From contig CM030363.1 in NCBI GenBank assembly GCA_017893485.1, positions 179,564,935 to 179,628,934 on the forward strand: a stretch of DNA of 64,000 bases. Reading direction: 5' to 3'. Below are positions 63,311-64,000 of this stretch, piece by piece. Origin of the DNA: Hemerocallis citrina. Its lineage: Eukaryota; Streptophyta; Magnoliopsida; Asparagales; Asphodelaceae. Numbering within the stretch: the first letter of the stretch is position 1; the number at the start of each line of letters is the position of its first letter. The notes under the pieces were generated by a model that did no database searches, had not been told where the DNA came from, and was given only the letters and a program-made list of their open reading frames with translations. Position numbers and translations under genes: made by a program.

Positions 63311-63397
63311 AAAAATTTCGTCCTCAAAATTCAAAAAGAAGATGCATAGGGTAACCCGAAAAGAAAAGAAATAAGGCAAAACAAAACAAAACAACCA

Positions 63398-64000
63398 CTA
63401 CTCAAACAAATTAGGAAACTTCTGCTGAATCTCCTCCAGGTCCTAAGTCGACTCATTAGGCGAGTGAGGATTACAAGCAACACGAACCAACTTGATGACC
63501 TTGTTCTTAAGCACTTTCTCCCGCCGATCCACAATAGCAACTGACGGAATCTCACAAGTCAAATCTGGCCGCCCGGTCAACTCAGAGTAGTCGATCACGT
63601 GACTCTCATCGCAGATATATCTCCTGAGTTATGAGACATGGAAAACATCGTGCACTCCTGATAACGCTGGCGGTAAAGCAAGACGATAGGCCACCCTGTC
63701 TACTCGCTCCAAAATCTCAAACGGTCCAATAAACCTAGGGCTAAGCTTATACCCACCAACAAACCGAATGATACCGCACCACGGCGATACCTTAAGGAAA
63801 ACATGGTCACCAACAACAAACTCCAAAGCCCTCCAATGGACATCAGCCCACTCCCTTTGCCTATCCTGAGCCGCCTAGAGATGCTTTCTGATCTGAGTCA
63901 TAGCATCAACTGTCCTGGTGATTAACTCCGAACCCAACAAATGCCTCTCACCAATGTCATCCCAGCACACTGGTGATCTACATTTACGTCCATAAAGTGC
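63398..64000 (-). pseudogene. pol: Tekay-3 pol, C-terminal integrase and chromodomain-like end (partial)
   Basis: Minus strand from the window edge: [74 protein letters not shown], then DESHVIDYSELTGRPDLTCE, KVLKNKVIKLVRVACNPHSP and IQQKFPNLFE, ending at the stop 63398-63400. The sequence matches Tekay-1 residue for residue over long stretches. Stops are present in KHL(stop)AAQD, VS(stop)LRRY and EST(stop)DLEE. The last replaces a conserved Trp and Tekay-1 has Gln at the second, so transitions explain them. Confidence 0.88.

Larger units (their letters stand above)
59925..64000 (-). mobile_element. Tekay-3: chromovirus related to Tekay-1, runs off the window
   Basis: Minus-strand element with its 3' LTR at 59925-63291 and the end of pol at 63398-64000. 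The LTR ends and the encoded pol end closely resemble Tekay-1, but the LTR bodies are clearly diverged, so it is the same family but a different lineage or age. It is inserted in copia gag after CCTTT (59920-59924). The other end and its target duplication lie outside the window. Confidence 0.85.

Overview
The window is nuclear DNA of a flowering plant. Evidence: plant-type LTR retrotransposons (Ty3/gypsy Tat and chromovirus types, Ty1/copia Sirevirus type), a CACTA transposon, a Mutator-like element, tRNA-iMet primer sites, GT-AG introns, and a nuclear copy of plastid DNA (trnI-CAU and rpl23). I found no intact host gene. Nearly everything is transposable-element sequence, nested several layers deep and decayed by stop codons and frameshifts, as expected for plant heterochromatin. 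The species cannot be named from the sequence.

Layout. (1) 93-1485, minus: a small, internally deleted LTR element with 508-bp LTRs, cut off on the right. (2) 1486-39216, plus: remains of one Tat/Ogre/Retand-like element. In order it has broken gag, protease, RT-RNase H, the extra Tat-type RNase H, and integrase. Integrase is split by an 11.2-kb chromovirus (Tekay-1, 6353-17519). Downstream come a tandem array, a spliced antisense ORF (19430-22341), a second larger array of ~57-bp units split by another chromovirus (Tekay-2, 24943-35905), a polypurine tract and the 3' LTR (38763-39216). (3) 39217-43033: AT-rich DNA with a foldback structure (40059-40427) and a plastid-derived segment (about 40600-41175), followed by a 1.4-kb Mutator-like element (41226-42639). 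(4) 43034-59011, minus: a Sirevirus-like Ty1/copia element. Its RT-RNase H is split by an 8.8-kb CACTA transposon (44867-53642). (5) 59012-59924, plus: start of another copia element, cut by a third chromovirus (Tekay-3, 59925 to the window end, minus).

Insertion order is readable. Target-site duplications flank Tekay-1 (ACACC/ACACG), Tekay-2 (ACCCC), the CACTA element (AGA) and the Mutator-like element (TAAATAAAA), and the interrupted reading frame or array resumes on the other side.

Most unusual points. Every monomer examined in the Tat arrays can fold into a three-part hairpin, and the stems persist in diverged monomers through paired changes. Tekay-1 has two apparent introns; retention or removal of the second would decide between a Gag-only and a Gag-Pro-Pol product. 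The deleted element at the left edge holds 30 nt matching the 5' half of tRNA-iMet. Tekay-2 carries two pol III-type A-box/B-box modules in each LTR and a small acidic coiled-coil ORF where gag should be. All family assignments rest on motif recognition without database searches.
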